A stretch of DNA of 18,608 bases, from positions 1 through 18,608 of the forward strand of contig JAJJPK010000103.1 in NCBI GenBank assembly GCA_032907565.1, read 5' to 3'. Both the position numbers and the translations under genes were made by a program. Shown one piece after another: positions 7,373-15,685 of this stretch (position 1 is the stretch's first letter; each line of letters starts with the position of its first letter). This DNA is from ZC4RG29 sp032907565 (GTDB taxonomy: Bacteria > Bacteroidota > Bacteroidia > Cytophagales > Cyclobacteriaceae). The notes beneath the pieces were generated by a model. That model did no database searches. It was not told the origin of the DNA and saw nothing but the letters and a program-made list of their open reading frames with translations.

Positions 7373-10033
7373 TCAGCGGCGCAGCACCTTACTATAATGG
7401 AGTTGTCCCTCAGCTCGAATGGCCATAATGTAGATGCCGGACGGAACGTTGGTGAAATCGATCGTGACCACCTCCGCGCTTATCTCCTGAGGGAGGAGTA
7501 ACGACCGGCCGTTCATGTCAGTCACCGTGAGCCATTCTATACGGTGGCGGTTGGGATTTTTGATGGTGAGAATGGTCTCGACCGGGTTGGGATAGTAGGT
7601 AAGGTTCCCTGAAATACCTTCTCCGATCCCTGTGACAGGCGCAATGGTAATCTTGACAAGAGCTGCATTCGAATAAGCCTTCCCATCGCTTGCGGAATAT
7701 TCCCATTGATCAGTGCCGACGAAGTCGGCGTCTGGGGTATAGCTCAAACCTGACAGCTCTCCGGGTGAAAGTTCCGCGTCGACGGCCACGTCGGTGCCAT
7801 CTACCTTTAAGGTTCCATGAGTGGGCAGACTGACCACCTTGATTGTTGCGAGAGGTGATCCTTCCTGGTCAGTATACTTGGCCGTGAACGCGCTGGACGT
7901 AAATTGATATGTAGTGTTCTCAGACATGTCAACGGCAATGTCAGCTACCGAAGGCGGGACATTAGCTACCGCTCTCAGGAGGTAGGATTGCGCTTTTGTT
8001 TGCAGACCCTCCGGATTGGCAACCGGTGCGATCGTGATGCGATAGTCGGTGTCTTCTTCTATGCCATCGATGGAAACGGTAATTTCGGCAAGGTCTTCAT
8101 CCAGCTGGGCAGAATAGTTCACGGGTGTACCGTCAGCCGTGGTCACGGTAATGACGTCTTCAATGTCATCTTGCGTGATTGGTGTGCCATCGAGTGTTTC
8201 CATGGGTTGATCTACCCGAATCACGATGGGCTCATCGATAAGGAAGGTTGAGTCTGTCAGTGTCGAAGGGAAGGAGAAGTACGGTGGTGCAACTTCACCG
8301 ATCGGGCGGAGCCATAAACCTCTGTATGGGATGCCGACAATGACATGCTTTGAAGTGAAGCCGATTGTGCTAACGAATCCGTAAGACGGCAGGTTCGCTC
8401 TGATGTCGGACCAGGTCGCTCCAGAATCAAGGGAATGGTATAAAGGTCCCGATGTTCCGCCGGCATATATTTCATTATTTCTCACTGCCAGCGACTTCAC
8501 CGTGTTATTATTGATTTTCGTCCACGTTTCTCCGTCGTCGGGGCTTTTATAGACGCCGGTATATTGATCAGCGACCAACAATAGGGTTCCCAACCGGGCA
8601 ATGTGACCAATGCTTTGCGTTTCCCCGATGCCAATGTCGATCTTTTCCCAATGTTGTTCGTCACTGCTTAACCTGAAGAGTCCCTGGAAAGATCCAAAGT
8701 AGAGATCCTCGTCATCCACAAATGCAGTTCTAGCCATACCGGCATATCCTTCAGTTTTTTTCACCCACGATTCGCCCCGGTCGGCGGAGACGTATATTTC
8801 GTAGTCTACCTCTGTGTAAAGTTTGTTCTTGAACGCTACCAGGACCGTCGCGGTCCCTGAAGTCGGCAAATTGTTTGTTTTTTTCTGCCAGGTTGCTCCT
8901 CCATCGCTTGACCTATAGATCGCACTGGTTGCAACAAAGATGTCATTGCCCAATCTCACAATATCGTGTCCACTGCCCATGTCTGTGAAACTTGTCCAGC
9001 TCAGCCCCCCGTCAGAACTTTTTTTCACGAAATCCCATTGCGTGCCGGCAAGGATTTCGTCCCCCTGGATATCGAGATCAAGCACCAGGTGAAAGTTTAG
9101 TCCTTCGTTGCAAGTGGCCCACGGTGCACTGTTATCCAGCGGCTTCCGAAAAACGCCTGTTCCCCACGTTCCGGCGAAAACGTACGACGATCCCGCGAAC
9201 AGGCATTCAATTGAAGTTCCGGGAGTGGTTCCATCAAGGTTTTCTGTCCAGCTATCGCCCTGATTTGCAGAGCTGGCATATTTGCCGCCGGCAATGTAAT
9301 GGATGTGTGTCGGCGTTATGGAAATCTTTGCCTCATACGAAGACTCGCTGCGAACCTTCTGCCACGTGGTGCCGTCATTATTTGATCTGTATAGTCCGTC
9401 GTATGCCACGTTCATGAATAACGTGCTGCCTTGATAAGTAAGATCCACTATATTATTGCTGCCGACTGTAATCTCCTCCCACGTTGCTCCCGTATCGATT
9501 GACTTGAACACTACACCGGGTTTAGTCTTGCCGGAGGCCAGAATGACGCTCCCCCTTACGGCCACAGCAGATATATCTACCTGCGTTTTCGTATCGTCTA
9601 CATATGTCCAGTTAAGCCCCTTATCATCCGAAATGAAGATTCCAAAGTGTGCGCCTCCTCCGACGACAAGCGTAGTGCCATCGGTAGCTACATCATTTAT
9701 GAAAGCGTCTATTCCCGTAGCTTCGGTAAAAGTGGACCCGTCTGCGGTGCGAAACAGTTTTCCAGAGTATAAAACCAATAACTCGTCATCGATTATGACA
9801 AACCTGCCAAAGTTAGGGAAGGGAGGCACAGATGTAGCCGTCCATGTAGTGCCATTGTCCTCAGAACGGTATACCCCGGCGGTGCTTACCGAGATATAGA
9901 TGGCATCCTTATACTCGATAATGTCTTCGATGATGGAGCCACCTTCCATGGTGATGGACGGTGTCCACTGAGCCGGTAGGTCCTGTGGAATAGCTAAAAA
10001 AATTGCAATAGCAGCAATGTAAAAGTGCTTCAT
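7373..10033 (-). CDS. Secreted T9SS cargo protein with Asp-box beta-propeller and Ig-like domains (copy A)
   Basis: The 886-aa product begins with a signal peptide (MKHFYIAAIAIFLAIP...PAQ), then about ten Asp-box/BNR motifs of the S-x-D-x-G-x-T-W type (YRSEDNGTTW, FKSIDTGATW, YRSSDGGATW, YHSLDSGATW) forming a sortilin- or photosystem-assembly-like beta-propeller of about 550 residues. An SbsA/Big5-like Ig domain follows (from PPYFSFPST, with TPVNYSA and DTDYRITIAP), then a cadherin-like domain (SLPTHGTLKVDG ... GLSYTPDADFVGTDQWEY), and a C-terminal type IX sorting domain (LTYYPNPVE ... YIMAIRAEGQLHYSKVLRR). It is thus predicted to cross the outer membrane by T9SS and be surface-attached or released. 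Start chosen at 10033 instead of 10045 because it matches the start of its paralogue at 13544. Ligand or enzyme activity cannot be told: Asp-boxes are structural, and no sialidase FRIP motif was noticed. Confidence 0.92.
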   Translation of the reverse strand: MKHFYIAAIAIFLAIPQDLPAQWTPSITMEGGSIIEDIIEYKDAIYISVSTAGVYRSEDNGTTWTATSVPPFPNFGRFVIIDDELLVLYSGKLFRTADGSTFTEATGIDAFINDVATDGTTLVVGGGAHFGIFISDDKGLNWTYVDDTKTQVDISAVAVRGSVILASGKTKPGVVFKSIDTGATWEEITVGSNNIVDLTYQGSTLFMNVAYDGLYRSNNDGTTWQKVRSESSYEAKISITPTHIHYIAGGKYASSANQGDSWTENLDGTTPGTSIECLFAGSSYVFAGTWGTGVFRKPLDNSAPWATCNEGLNFHLVLDLDIQGDEILAGTQWDFVKKSSDGGLSWTSFTDMGSGHDIVRLGNDIFVATSAIYRSSDGGATWQKKTNNLPTSGTATVLVAFKNKLYTEVDYEIYVSADRGESWVKKTEGYAGMARTAFVDDEDLYFGSFQGLFRLSSDEQHWEKIDIGIGETQSIGHIARLGTLLLVADQYTGVYKSPDDGETWTKINNNTVKSLAVRNNEIYAGGTSGPLYHSLDSGATWSDIRANLPSYGFVSTIGFTSKHVIVGIPYRGLWLRPIGEVAPPYFSFPSTLTDSTFLIDEPIVIRVDQPMETLDGTPITQDDIEDVITVTTADGTPVNYSAQLDEDLAEITVSIDGIEEDTDYRITIAPVANPEGLQTKAQSYLLRAVANVPPSVADIAVDMSENTTYQFTSSAFTAKYTDQEGSPLATIKVVSLPTHGTLKVDGTDVAVDAELSPGELSGLSYTPDADFVGTDQWEYSASDGKAYSNAALVKITIAPVTGIGEGISGNLTYYPNPVETILTIKNPNRHRIEWLTVTDMNGRSLLLPQEISAEVVTIDFTNVPSGIYIMAIRAEGQLHYSKVLRR

Positions 10034-10138
10034 GATGGCTAACAAATTTGTAATGGTATGGTCAGTGCGATCGGAATTGAGGGATCTGTCACAACAATCG
10101 TTACAATATCGACAATACTCTGCACATCATGAGTGACA

Positions 10139-10156
10139 TTGCCACGTCAGTGGCAA
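10139..10156. other. Small hairpin between the membrane-protein gene and T9SS copy A
   Basis: TTGCCAC (10139-10145) and GTGGCAA (10150-10156) form a 7-bp stem with a 4-nt loop. It lies after the stop of the minus-strand gene at 10200, so it could be a terminator, but no T-run follows on either strand. Confidence 0.35.
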
Positions 10157-10199
10157 GCAATGTAAGGTTTATGGCCTTTTTGTCTATTGCCGATGGATC

Positions 10200-10646
10200 C
10201 TACTTCGTATTCGTAATCTCCGTGTGCCTGATTTTTCCTCCGAGCGAGGCGGTGCGTGCGATAAAATAGAAACTGACGACGCTCAAAATAAGCACGGCCA
10301 TCACCGTTGGTTTTGCAAACCGCTTCACTTTTACTTCACCAAAGAGCGCGACGAGTGACACGAGGCCCAGGGTTATGACGAAGATATTGGTAAGTTCGGC
10401 CGCCTCCTCGTGTACTTCAATGGCATCGTGCGAAACCCCTGTGATGTTTTCTACACTATGTTCGGCCGACTCGCCTGTTTGGAATGCGATCCAGCCACCA
10501 ACCATTGCCACTACTATTATGGCAAGGGAAACAATCCTTACACCTTTGTCCTTTCTTATGAAACCATACAGCAAGGCAAAGAAACCCAGGAACAGCCCAA
10601 AGACAGGGAGATGGGTAATCATCAGGTGAATTCTTAGAGCATCCAT
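10200..10646 (-). CDS. Small four-helix membrane protein, DUF2231-like
   Basis: The 148-aa product has four predicted membrane helices (about 10-29, 36-56, 84-104, 113-131). Conserved-looking polar residues lie at membrane ends: H7 and H12 in HLMITHLPVFG, then GWIAFQTGESAEHSVE (51-66), HDAIEVHEEAA (73-83), and GGKIRHTEI (136-144). This pattern is that of DUF2231-type bacterial membrane proteins; the histidines suggest a possible haem or metal site, but this is inference. The ATG at 10646 is the first start in the frame. It sits between two tandem paralogous T9SS genes on the same strand with gaps of 166 nt and 225 nt, so co-transcription is uncertain. No signal peptide distinct from helix 1. 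Function unknown. Confidence 0.78.
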   Translation of the reverse strand: MDALRIHLMITHLPVFGLFLGFFALLYGFIRKDKGVRIVSLAIIVVAMVGGWIAFQTGESAEHSVENITGVSHDAIEVHEEAAELTNIFVITLGLVSLVALFGEVKVKRFAKPTVMAVLILSVVSFYFIARTASLGGKIRHTEITNTK

Positions 10647-10871
10647 TTTATTTAGATTTTAAGAACCGGGTTAGAAGCTGGCGGGCAACCCCAAATCAGA
10701 AACGGGTGAAACTTGAAAGGGCATTTGTGCCTCCTTTACCGTTCGAAGAGGTGCATATTTCTGAATTGCGCCGTTCGGTTTTTAGGCGCCCGCCATGACA
10801 AAGCTTATAACATTGAACACCTTTTCCCATGATAGCGCTCAGGCGGAAAAGCTGACTTTTGGCATTACTGG
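10647..10871. other. 225-bp gap between copy B and the small membrane-protein gene
   Basis: No convincing gene is seen. On the minus strand GCGCC and GGCGC (10771-10793 region) can pair around a 12-nt loop, a weak terminator candidate for copy B without a T-run. The promoter of the DUF2231-like gene should lie near 10650-10700, but I found no clear TAnnTTTG box. Confidence 0.3.
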
Positions 10872-13544
10872 TTAACGCCCAGCACTTACCAGACCACCCA
10901 CCACAAGCCTGCGATAATGCAATTTCCCTTCAAACTGGATGGCCATAACATACAGACCCGCAGGAACACCGGCAAAATCGATGGTTATTGTGTCGCCTCC
11001 TTTTCCCTGAGGAAGGGAGATCGGCCGACCGTTGACGTCCATGATTGACAGCCATTCAATGTTCCGACGGCCCGGATTGTGAATAATGAGTTTGTCGACG
11101 ACGGGATTGGGATGATACGTAATCGCCCACAAAGATTCCTCGTCGGCAATGCCTGTTATTGGCGTAATGGAAATAGTAACCGTGGCATGATCGGAGTGGG
11201 AGTTTCCGTCGCTTACCGCGAACTGCCACTGGTCGGTACCGACAAAATCGACAGACGGAGTGTATGTCAAATCGGAAAGTTGTGCCAATGAGATTTCCGC
11301 ATCCAGTGCGACGGCACCTCCACCCAATGTGAGCGTTCCATGGCCAGGCAGGGCAAGGACTTTAATGCTGTTGAGAGGCGCACCTTCCGGGTCAGAGTAT
11401 CCATCCGTGAAATCTTCAGCGGTAAATTGATAGGGTGTATTCTTTAGCGTTTCGATGGAAAGGTTGTTTCCTGTTGGCGGAGCATTGGCTGCGGTCCTGA
11501 GTACGTATGTGAAGGATTTTGTTTGTAAGCCCTCTTCATTGGAAACTGGCGCTATGGTAATTCGGTACTCGGTGTCTGGTTCGGCATTCTCAATGGTAAC
11601 TGTTATATCTGTGAGATTTTCTTCCAGTGTAGCTGTATAGTCCACGGGTGTGCCGTCAGTTTCGGTTACGGTGATGAGGTCTTTGACATCCCCGGGTGAT
11701 ATGGGTGTACCGTCCAGCGTTTGAATAGGCTGATCCACAGTAATTACAATTGGTGCATCTGTGGGGAGGGGCGTATCTGATTCTGTTGAAGGCAGGGAGA
11801 AGTACGGCGGCGACACTTCTCCGATATCACGAAGCCATAGACCCCTAAGGCCGTTGGCGGCGACGAGGTGCTTCGAGGTAAATCCGATCTTAGCAATGAT
11901 ACCGGAGTGAGGCAGATTTTCGGTAATGTCAGACCATGTCGCTCCGGTGTCCAGGGAGTGGTACACGGCGCCTGAGGTGTTCGTGGCAAAGATCTCATGA
12001 TTTCTCACGACCAGGGAATAGATGTCGGCATTGTGAATGAGTGTCCATGTTTGACCTTCATCCTCGCTCTTTAGGATACCGTTGTTCGTGCCAATCAATA
12101 ATATATTGCCCAACTCGGCGATTTGGTTAACGACTGGCGTACTACCCAGTTCGATTTTTTCCCAGCGCTGCTCATCATCACTCAGTTTGAGCAGGCCATC
12201 GTAAGTACCCAGGTAAAAAGTTTTGTCACTTGCATACATCGATCTCGCCTGGCCTGTTACTCCTTCAGAGCTTTTTATCCACGATTCGCCGCGATCCGAA
12301 GAGACATATATGTCGGTATTTACTTGGGTGTAAAGCTTGCCGTTTGACGCTCCCAGTATATGCGGGAAGCCTCCGGGTACGGGATCACTCACTTTTTGCC
12401 ACGTGCTGCCATCATCACTGGAGCGATATATAAAAGGAGTGGAGAGCAGGAAGATATCCGCGTCCATTCTCACTATGTGGTGTGCTCTTAAGTTGTCATA
12501 CTCCTCTGCAGAACGTGTCCAGGTCTGGCCTCCATCGGTGCTGCTGATGATGAAAGCCCATTCGGCGCCGGCCAGAATGTGGTCCTCCTTGATGTCAAAG
12601 TCGAGTATTTGAAAGAGATTTAGTCCGTGGTTGCACGTTGACCAGGGTTCAGAATTATCCAGCGGTTTACGATACATGCCGACGCCACGCACCGCCGAGA
12701 ATGCATACGAAGCCCCTACATACAGCGAACGGAGGTTTGGCGCATGTGGGGGTGTGTCGGCTATTTCAACCCAACTGTTGCCCTGGTCTGCGGAAACGGA
12801 ATACACGCCCGAGCCCATGTGATAGACCTGGGTCGGGGTAACGCTCATCCCGCCAATTTGGTCATGCTGTCGCACGCGTTCCCACGAAGCCCCGTCGTCA
12901 TTTGATCGGTAGATACCGTCGTTATACACATTCATGAACAGCGTTGAACCCTGGTAAGCAAAGTTATGGACATAATTGCTGATGGTCTGTTGCTCCCATG
13001 TTGCTCCAAGATCAGTGGATCTGAAAAGTGTGGTGGGATCTGTATAATCCGACGCGTGGATGACGGACCCTTTTATAGCTAACGATGCAATAATCCCGGA
13101 CCCATACGAATTAACATCATGTAGATGTGACCAGGTATCTCCTTGATCGGTTGAAATGTAGATTCCGCCAACTCCGCCGGCCAGCAGCGTAGTGCCATCC
13201 GTCGTAACGGTAGTTACTCCAGCGCCTACTCCCGCGGTTTGGATAAAGTTGATTCCATCTGAACTGCGATATGACCGCTCCGCGGACACTACGTGCAATT
13301 CGTCGTTGATAACTACAAAGTAGGCCTTGTACGATAGAGGAGGCACGCCCAGTTCCTCCCACGTGGTACCGTTGTCACCGGATCGGTAGATGCCTGCTGG
13401 AAACGCAACGTAAATGTGATCTTTGTACTCAATAATGTCGTCGATATCAGACGCTCCTTCCAAAGTGGACGGCACCCACTGCGCCTGCAAATCTCGAAAT
13501 GGGAAAATCAAAAGAAGGATAACGGCAATGTAGAGATGCTTCAT
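10872..13544 (-). CDS. Secreted T9SS cargo protein with Asp-box beta-propeller and Ig-like domains (copy B)
   Basis: This 890-aa protein is a paralogue of the product at 7373-10033, colinear over its length: signal peptide (MKHLYIAVILLLIFPF...QAQ), about ten Asp-box motifs (YRSGDNGTTW, YISTDQGDTW, FRSTDLGATW, YRSSDDGSTW, YHSLDTGATW), a Big5-like Ig domain (PPYFSLPSTESD, TEYRITIAPVSNEEGLQTKS), a cadherin-like domain (ALPGHGTLTLGG, DLTYTPSVDFVGTDQWQF), and a type IX sorting domain (ITYHPNPVVDKLIIHNPGRR ... LYVMAIQFEGKLHYRRLVV). After the usual basic-hydrophobic end there is an extra tail GGLVSAGR not found in copy A. The start ATG at 13544 opens the signal peptide directly. Predicted location is the cell surface or medium. 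The two copies differ at many sites, so the duplication is not recent. Function unknown beyond secreted propeller scaffold. Confidence 0.92.
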   Translation of the reverse strand: MKHLYIAVILLLIFPFRDLQAQWVPSTLEGASDIDDIIEYKDHIYVAFPAGIYRSGDNGTTWEELGVPPLSYKAYFVVINDELHVVSAERSYRSSDGINFIQTAGVGAGVTTVTTDGTTLLAGGVGGIYISTDQGDTWSHLHDVNSYGSGIIASLAIKGSVIHASDYTDPTTLFRSTDLGATWEQQTISNYVHNFAYQGSTLFMNVYNDGIYRSNDDGASWERVRQHDQIGGMSVTPTQVYHMGSGVYSVSADQGNSWVEIADTPPHAPNLRSLYVGASYAFSAVRGVGMYRKPLDNSEPWSTCNHGLNLFQILDFDIKEDHILAGAEWAFIISSTDGGQTWTRSAEEYDNLRAHHIVRMDADIFLLSTPFIYRSSDDGSTWQKVSDPVPGGFPHILGASNGKLYTQVNTDIYVSSDRGESWIKSSEGVTGQARSMYASDKTFYLGTYDGLLKLSDDEQRWEKIELGSTPVVNQIAELGNILLIGTNNGILKSEDEGQTWTLIHNADIYSLVVRNHEIFATNTSGAVYHSLDTGATWSDITENLPHSGIIAKIGFTSKHLVAANGLRGLWLRDIGEVSPPYFSLPSTESDTPLPTDAPIVITVDQPIQTLDGTPISPGDVKDLITVTETDGTPVDYTATLEENLTDITVTIENAEPDTEYRITIAPVSNEEGLQTKSFTYVLRTAANAPPTGNNLSIETLKNTPYQFTAEDFTDGYSDPEGAPLNSIKVLALPGHGTLTLGGGAVALDAEISLAQLSDLTYTPSVDFVGTDQWQFAVSDGNSHSDHATVTISITPITGIADEESLWAITYHPNPVVDKLIIHNPGRRNIEWLSIMDVNGRPISLPQGKGGDTITIDFAGVPAGLYVMAIQFEGKLHYRRLVVGGLVSAGR

Positions 13545-13688
13545 ACGCGGCTAACAGTTTCAATGAAAGGGCCTTCGCCCACCCTATTGGGTACTACATT
13601 GCCACAATAAGCGAAACCCCTGTTATTTCTGGGATGACAGGCGTCATGAGAGGTTGAGACAGTTGTCGTCGACGGGGAAGGTCGCCAA

Positions 13689-15065
13689 CTAACCCACAGG
13701 CTCTGCGCTTTCCTCAGCCAACGGCGCTTTCAACTTCGCAGTACTCGCTTTCGGTGGGCGCTCCGGTACGCGAAACTGTTGACGCTTGTCTTTGGCCTGG
13801 AAGCTCATCCGCAGTGAAGAGTTGGAGGTGAGATATGCGATGGCCCAGTTGTAGAGCGTCTTAACCTTCGTGTTTTTACCGACGAGGGAAATGACGTGAA
13901 CGAACAGCCATGCGAGGAGGCCGAGCAGTCCGCCAAAGTGTACTCTGTGCTTGAAGAGGTCTGCTACCGCGTAGCTCTTCCCTATGATGGCCATGTCGCC
14001 ACGATCGAAATACCGGAACGGTTTCATCTTTTTCCCTTTTGCGAGGGCGTTGAGGTTCCGTGCCAGTGTCGTGCCCTGCTGCTTCGCAGGTTGCGCGAGT
14101 TGGGGGTGGCCCTTGGGATAAGCCGGGTCGGTGAATTGAATGCTGATGTCGCCGATGGCGTAGATGTTGTCGTGACCGACGACCTTGTTATACTCGTCCG
14201 TGATGAGGCGACCGTCTTTTTGTACGGCCTCGGGTGCGATGCCCTCAAAGGTGCGTGCTTTGACGCCCGCCGACCAGATGAGCGTAGAAGCGTCGATCCG
14301 GCTGCCGTCGGAAAGGTACACCGTCGCGCCGTCGAACATCGTGACGAGCTGGTTCAGGTGTACGTGTACGCCAAGGCGTGTGAGGATGTCGTAGGCTTTT
14401 TGTTGGGACTTGGCGCTCATGGGACTGAGGAGTTGGGCAGCGCCGTCTACAACGTGGATTTCGAGTCGGTCGTCGCCCAGCTCAGGGTAATCTGAGCCGA
14501 CAATGCGCTGGTTCATTTCAGCGAGCATGCCGGCCACCTCGACGCCGGTGGGTCCGCCGCCGGCAATCACGATGGTCAGGAACCGCTTGCGGACTTCCGG
14601 GTCTTTTTCAACTGCCGCACGTTCAAGCACCCGAATGAAGGCGTTTCGCATGGCCAGCGCATCGGAAATTTCTTTCAACTCAAACGCCCGTTCGCGCAGC
14701 ACCTCGTTGCCGAAGAAATTTGTTTTGGCGCCTGCCGCGATTACCAGGATATCGTACTCCAGGATGCCGCCATCGGTCAAGATAATTTGGTTGGCATCGG
14801 CATTGATGGATGATACTTCGCCTTGCCGGAACGTAAATCCTTTCGCGTTGACGAGTCTTCTTAGTGGATAGCTGATATTTGAAGGCTCCAGGAAGCCAGT
14901 GGCCACCTGGTAAAGCAACGGCGTAAAGTAGTTGAAGTTATTTTTATCGACCAGCGTTACATCGTATGCCTTGGCGGAGAGATGGTTTATGAAGTTTACT
15001 CCTGCAAATCCGCCACCGACTACGATAACGCGGGGCTTACGGTTGTTCATTTGTCTCATTTTCAT
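13689..15065 (-). CDS. ndh: Type II NADH:quinone oxidoreductase (NDH-2)
   Basis: The 458-aa protein is a single-subunit, non-proton-pumping NADH dehydrogenase that passes electrons from NADH via FAD to menaquinone at the inner face of the cytoplasmic membrane. It shows the N-terminal FAD motif VIVVGGGFAGVNF (13-25), the NADH-binding motif IVIAGGGPTGVEVAG (165-179), LIWSAGVKA (262-270), the FAD-contacting NIYAIGD (300-306), and the quinone-site motif AQPAKQQG (324-331). A hydrophobic stretch (about 377-396) followed by an amphipathic helix should anchor it to the membrane. Length fits the family (400-460 aa), with a Lys/Pro/Glu-rich tail after residue 425. Possible starts are M1 at 15065, M3 and M6 (MNNRKPRV at 15050); the last is most family-like. 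It is a single gene, with its own promoter box upstream. Electron donor NADH versus NADPH cannot be settled by eye. Confidence 0.93.
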   Translation of the reverse strand: MKMRQMNNRKPRVIVVGGGFAGVNFINHLSAKAYDVTLVDKNNFNYFTPLLYQVATGFLEPSNISYPLRRLVNAKGFTFRQGEVSSINADANQIILTDGGILEYDILVIAAGAKTNFFGNEVLRERAFELKEISDALAMRNAFIRVLERAAVEKDPEVRKRFLTIVIAGGGPTGVEVAGMLAEMNQRIVGSDYPELGDDRLEIHVVDGAAQLLSPMSAKSQQKAYDILTRLGVHVHLNQLVTMFDGATVYLSDGSRIDASTLIWSAGVKARTFEGIAPEAVQKDGRLITDEYNKVVGHDNIYAIGDISIQFTDPAYPKGHPQLAQPAKQQGTTLARNLNALAKGKKMKPFRYFDRGDMAIIGKSYAVADLFKHRVHFGGLLGLLAWLFVHVISLVGKNTKVKTLYNWAIAYLTSNSSLRMSFQAKDKRQQFRVPERPPKASTAKLKAPLAEESAEPVG

Positions 15066-15094
15066 TCCCTAACTGCACCTGTTCATCTATTCAA

Positions 15095-15102
15095 CAAATG
15101 TA
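15095..15102 (-). promoter_or_regulatory. -7 promoter box for the NDH-2 gene
   Basis: The minus strand reads TACATTTG here, an exact match to the Bacteroidota TAnnTTTG box, about 30 nt before the ATG at 15065. The expected -33 TTTG is not obvious: the nearest TTGG is 15-16 nt upstream, shorter than the usual 19-21. Confidence 0.4.
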
Positions 15103-15204
15103 TACGGCATAACATCCCAAGAGATTAAGATTTTTAGGTCTTTTTATCGTGGAATGTTTGAGAAAAACATGCATGAGGTGATGCATACGATTGCAGGAAT
15201 TTTT

Positions 15205-15589
15205 TTCACCACAGAGACACGGGGGGTCACAGTTTCACAGAGAAATTTTCCTTGGTGCGTGAAGATCGATTGTAGTGAGGCCACCAGGAACGTGCAAAAG
15301 TCCACTGTAGTAAGGAGAACACAGGCGCCAAGGCGCAGGAATGCAGCCACTAGTCATCCTGTCTTCGGACGAAGAAAGGAATTGAAAATTGATCTGTGTC
15401 ACGATAACCACTTGGTACGTATTGAAGCGGTCGCGTGTTCCTGCATGCGGCACTGCGCGTCAGCGCCTGTGTTCTTCTCGCATCCCTGGCGGCTAGCACT
15501 CTCGTAGCGATCTCTATGCGATCTTTCTGCCGCACTGGCAACAATGAATCTCTGTGTATCTCAGTGCCACTCTGTGCCTCTGTGGTGAA
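15205..15589. repeat. 385-bp imperfect foldback (long inverted repeat) element
   Basis: The ends are exact inverted copies: TTCACCACAGAG (15205-15216) and CTCTGTGGTGAA (15578-15589). The arms stay imperfectly complementary inward: CACAGAG at about 15236 with CTCTGTG near 15550, GATCG at about 15264 with CGATC near 15508, and GAACACAGGCGC (15317-15328) with GCGCCTGTGTTC (15463-15474). All pairs share a centre near 15396, so it is one long palindrome-like element, not scattered repeats. The CACAGAG-rich ends resemble intergenic repeats common in this phylum. No transposase is encoded; it looks like a non-autonomous, MITE-like element between the divergently placed NDH-2 and LLM genes. The rest of the gap 15066-15685 holds only promoter boxes and the short repeat at 15581. 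Confidence 0.75.
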
Positions 15590-15622
15590 GGCCCTGTGGT
15601 GAAAGCCCTGTGGTGAAAGCCC
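15581..15622. repeat. Three tandem copies of a 14-bp unit at the foldback end
   Basis: TGTGGTGAAGGCCC, TGTGGTGAAAGCCC and TGTGGTGAAAGCCC follow each other at 15581, 15595 and 15609. The unit begins within the right terminus of the foldback element, so it probably arose by slippage there. Confidence 0.85.
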
Positions 15623-15651
15623 CTATGTTCTCACTGGAACTAATTACCCCG

Positions 15652-15659
15652 TATATTGT
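15652..15659 (+). promoter_or_regulatory. Probable -7 promoter box of the LLM gene
   Basis: TATATTGT resembles TAnnTTTG and lies 27 nt before the ATG at 15686. The same box (TATATTGTTA) precedes the tfoX-like gene at 17029, which supports it. No good -33 box is visible. Confidence 0.35.
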
Positions 15660-15685
15660 TACCTCCTTTTAAAACACATCCATCT

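Noticed and set aside
7373..13544. Sialidase activity for the Asp-box proteins
   Set aside because: Asp-boxes are shared by many propellers; no FRIP motif or catalytic arginine triad was recognised.
13896..14495. 199-codon plus-strand frame opposite the NDH-2 gene
   Set aside because: Antisense shadow of a strongly recognised gene; no domain features and no start signal.
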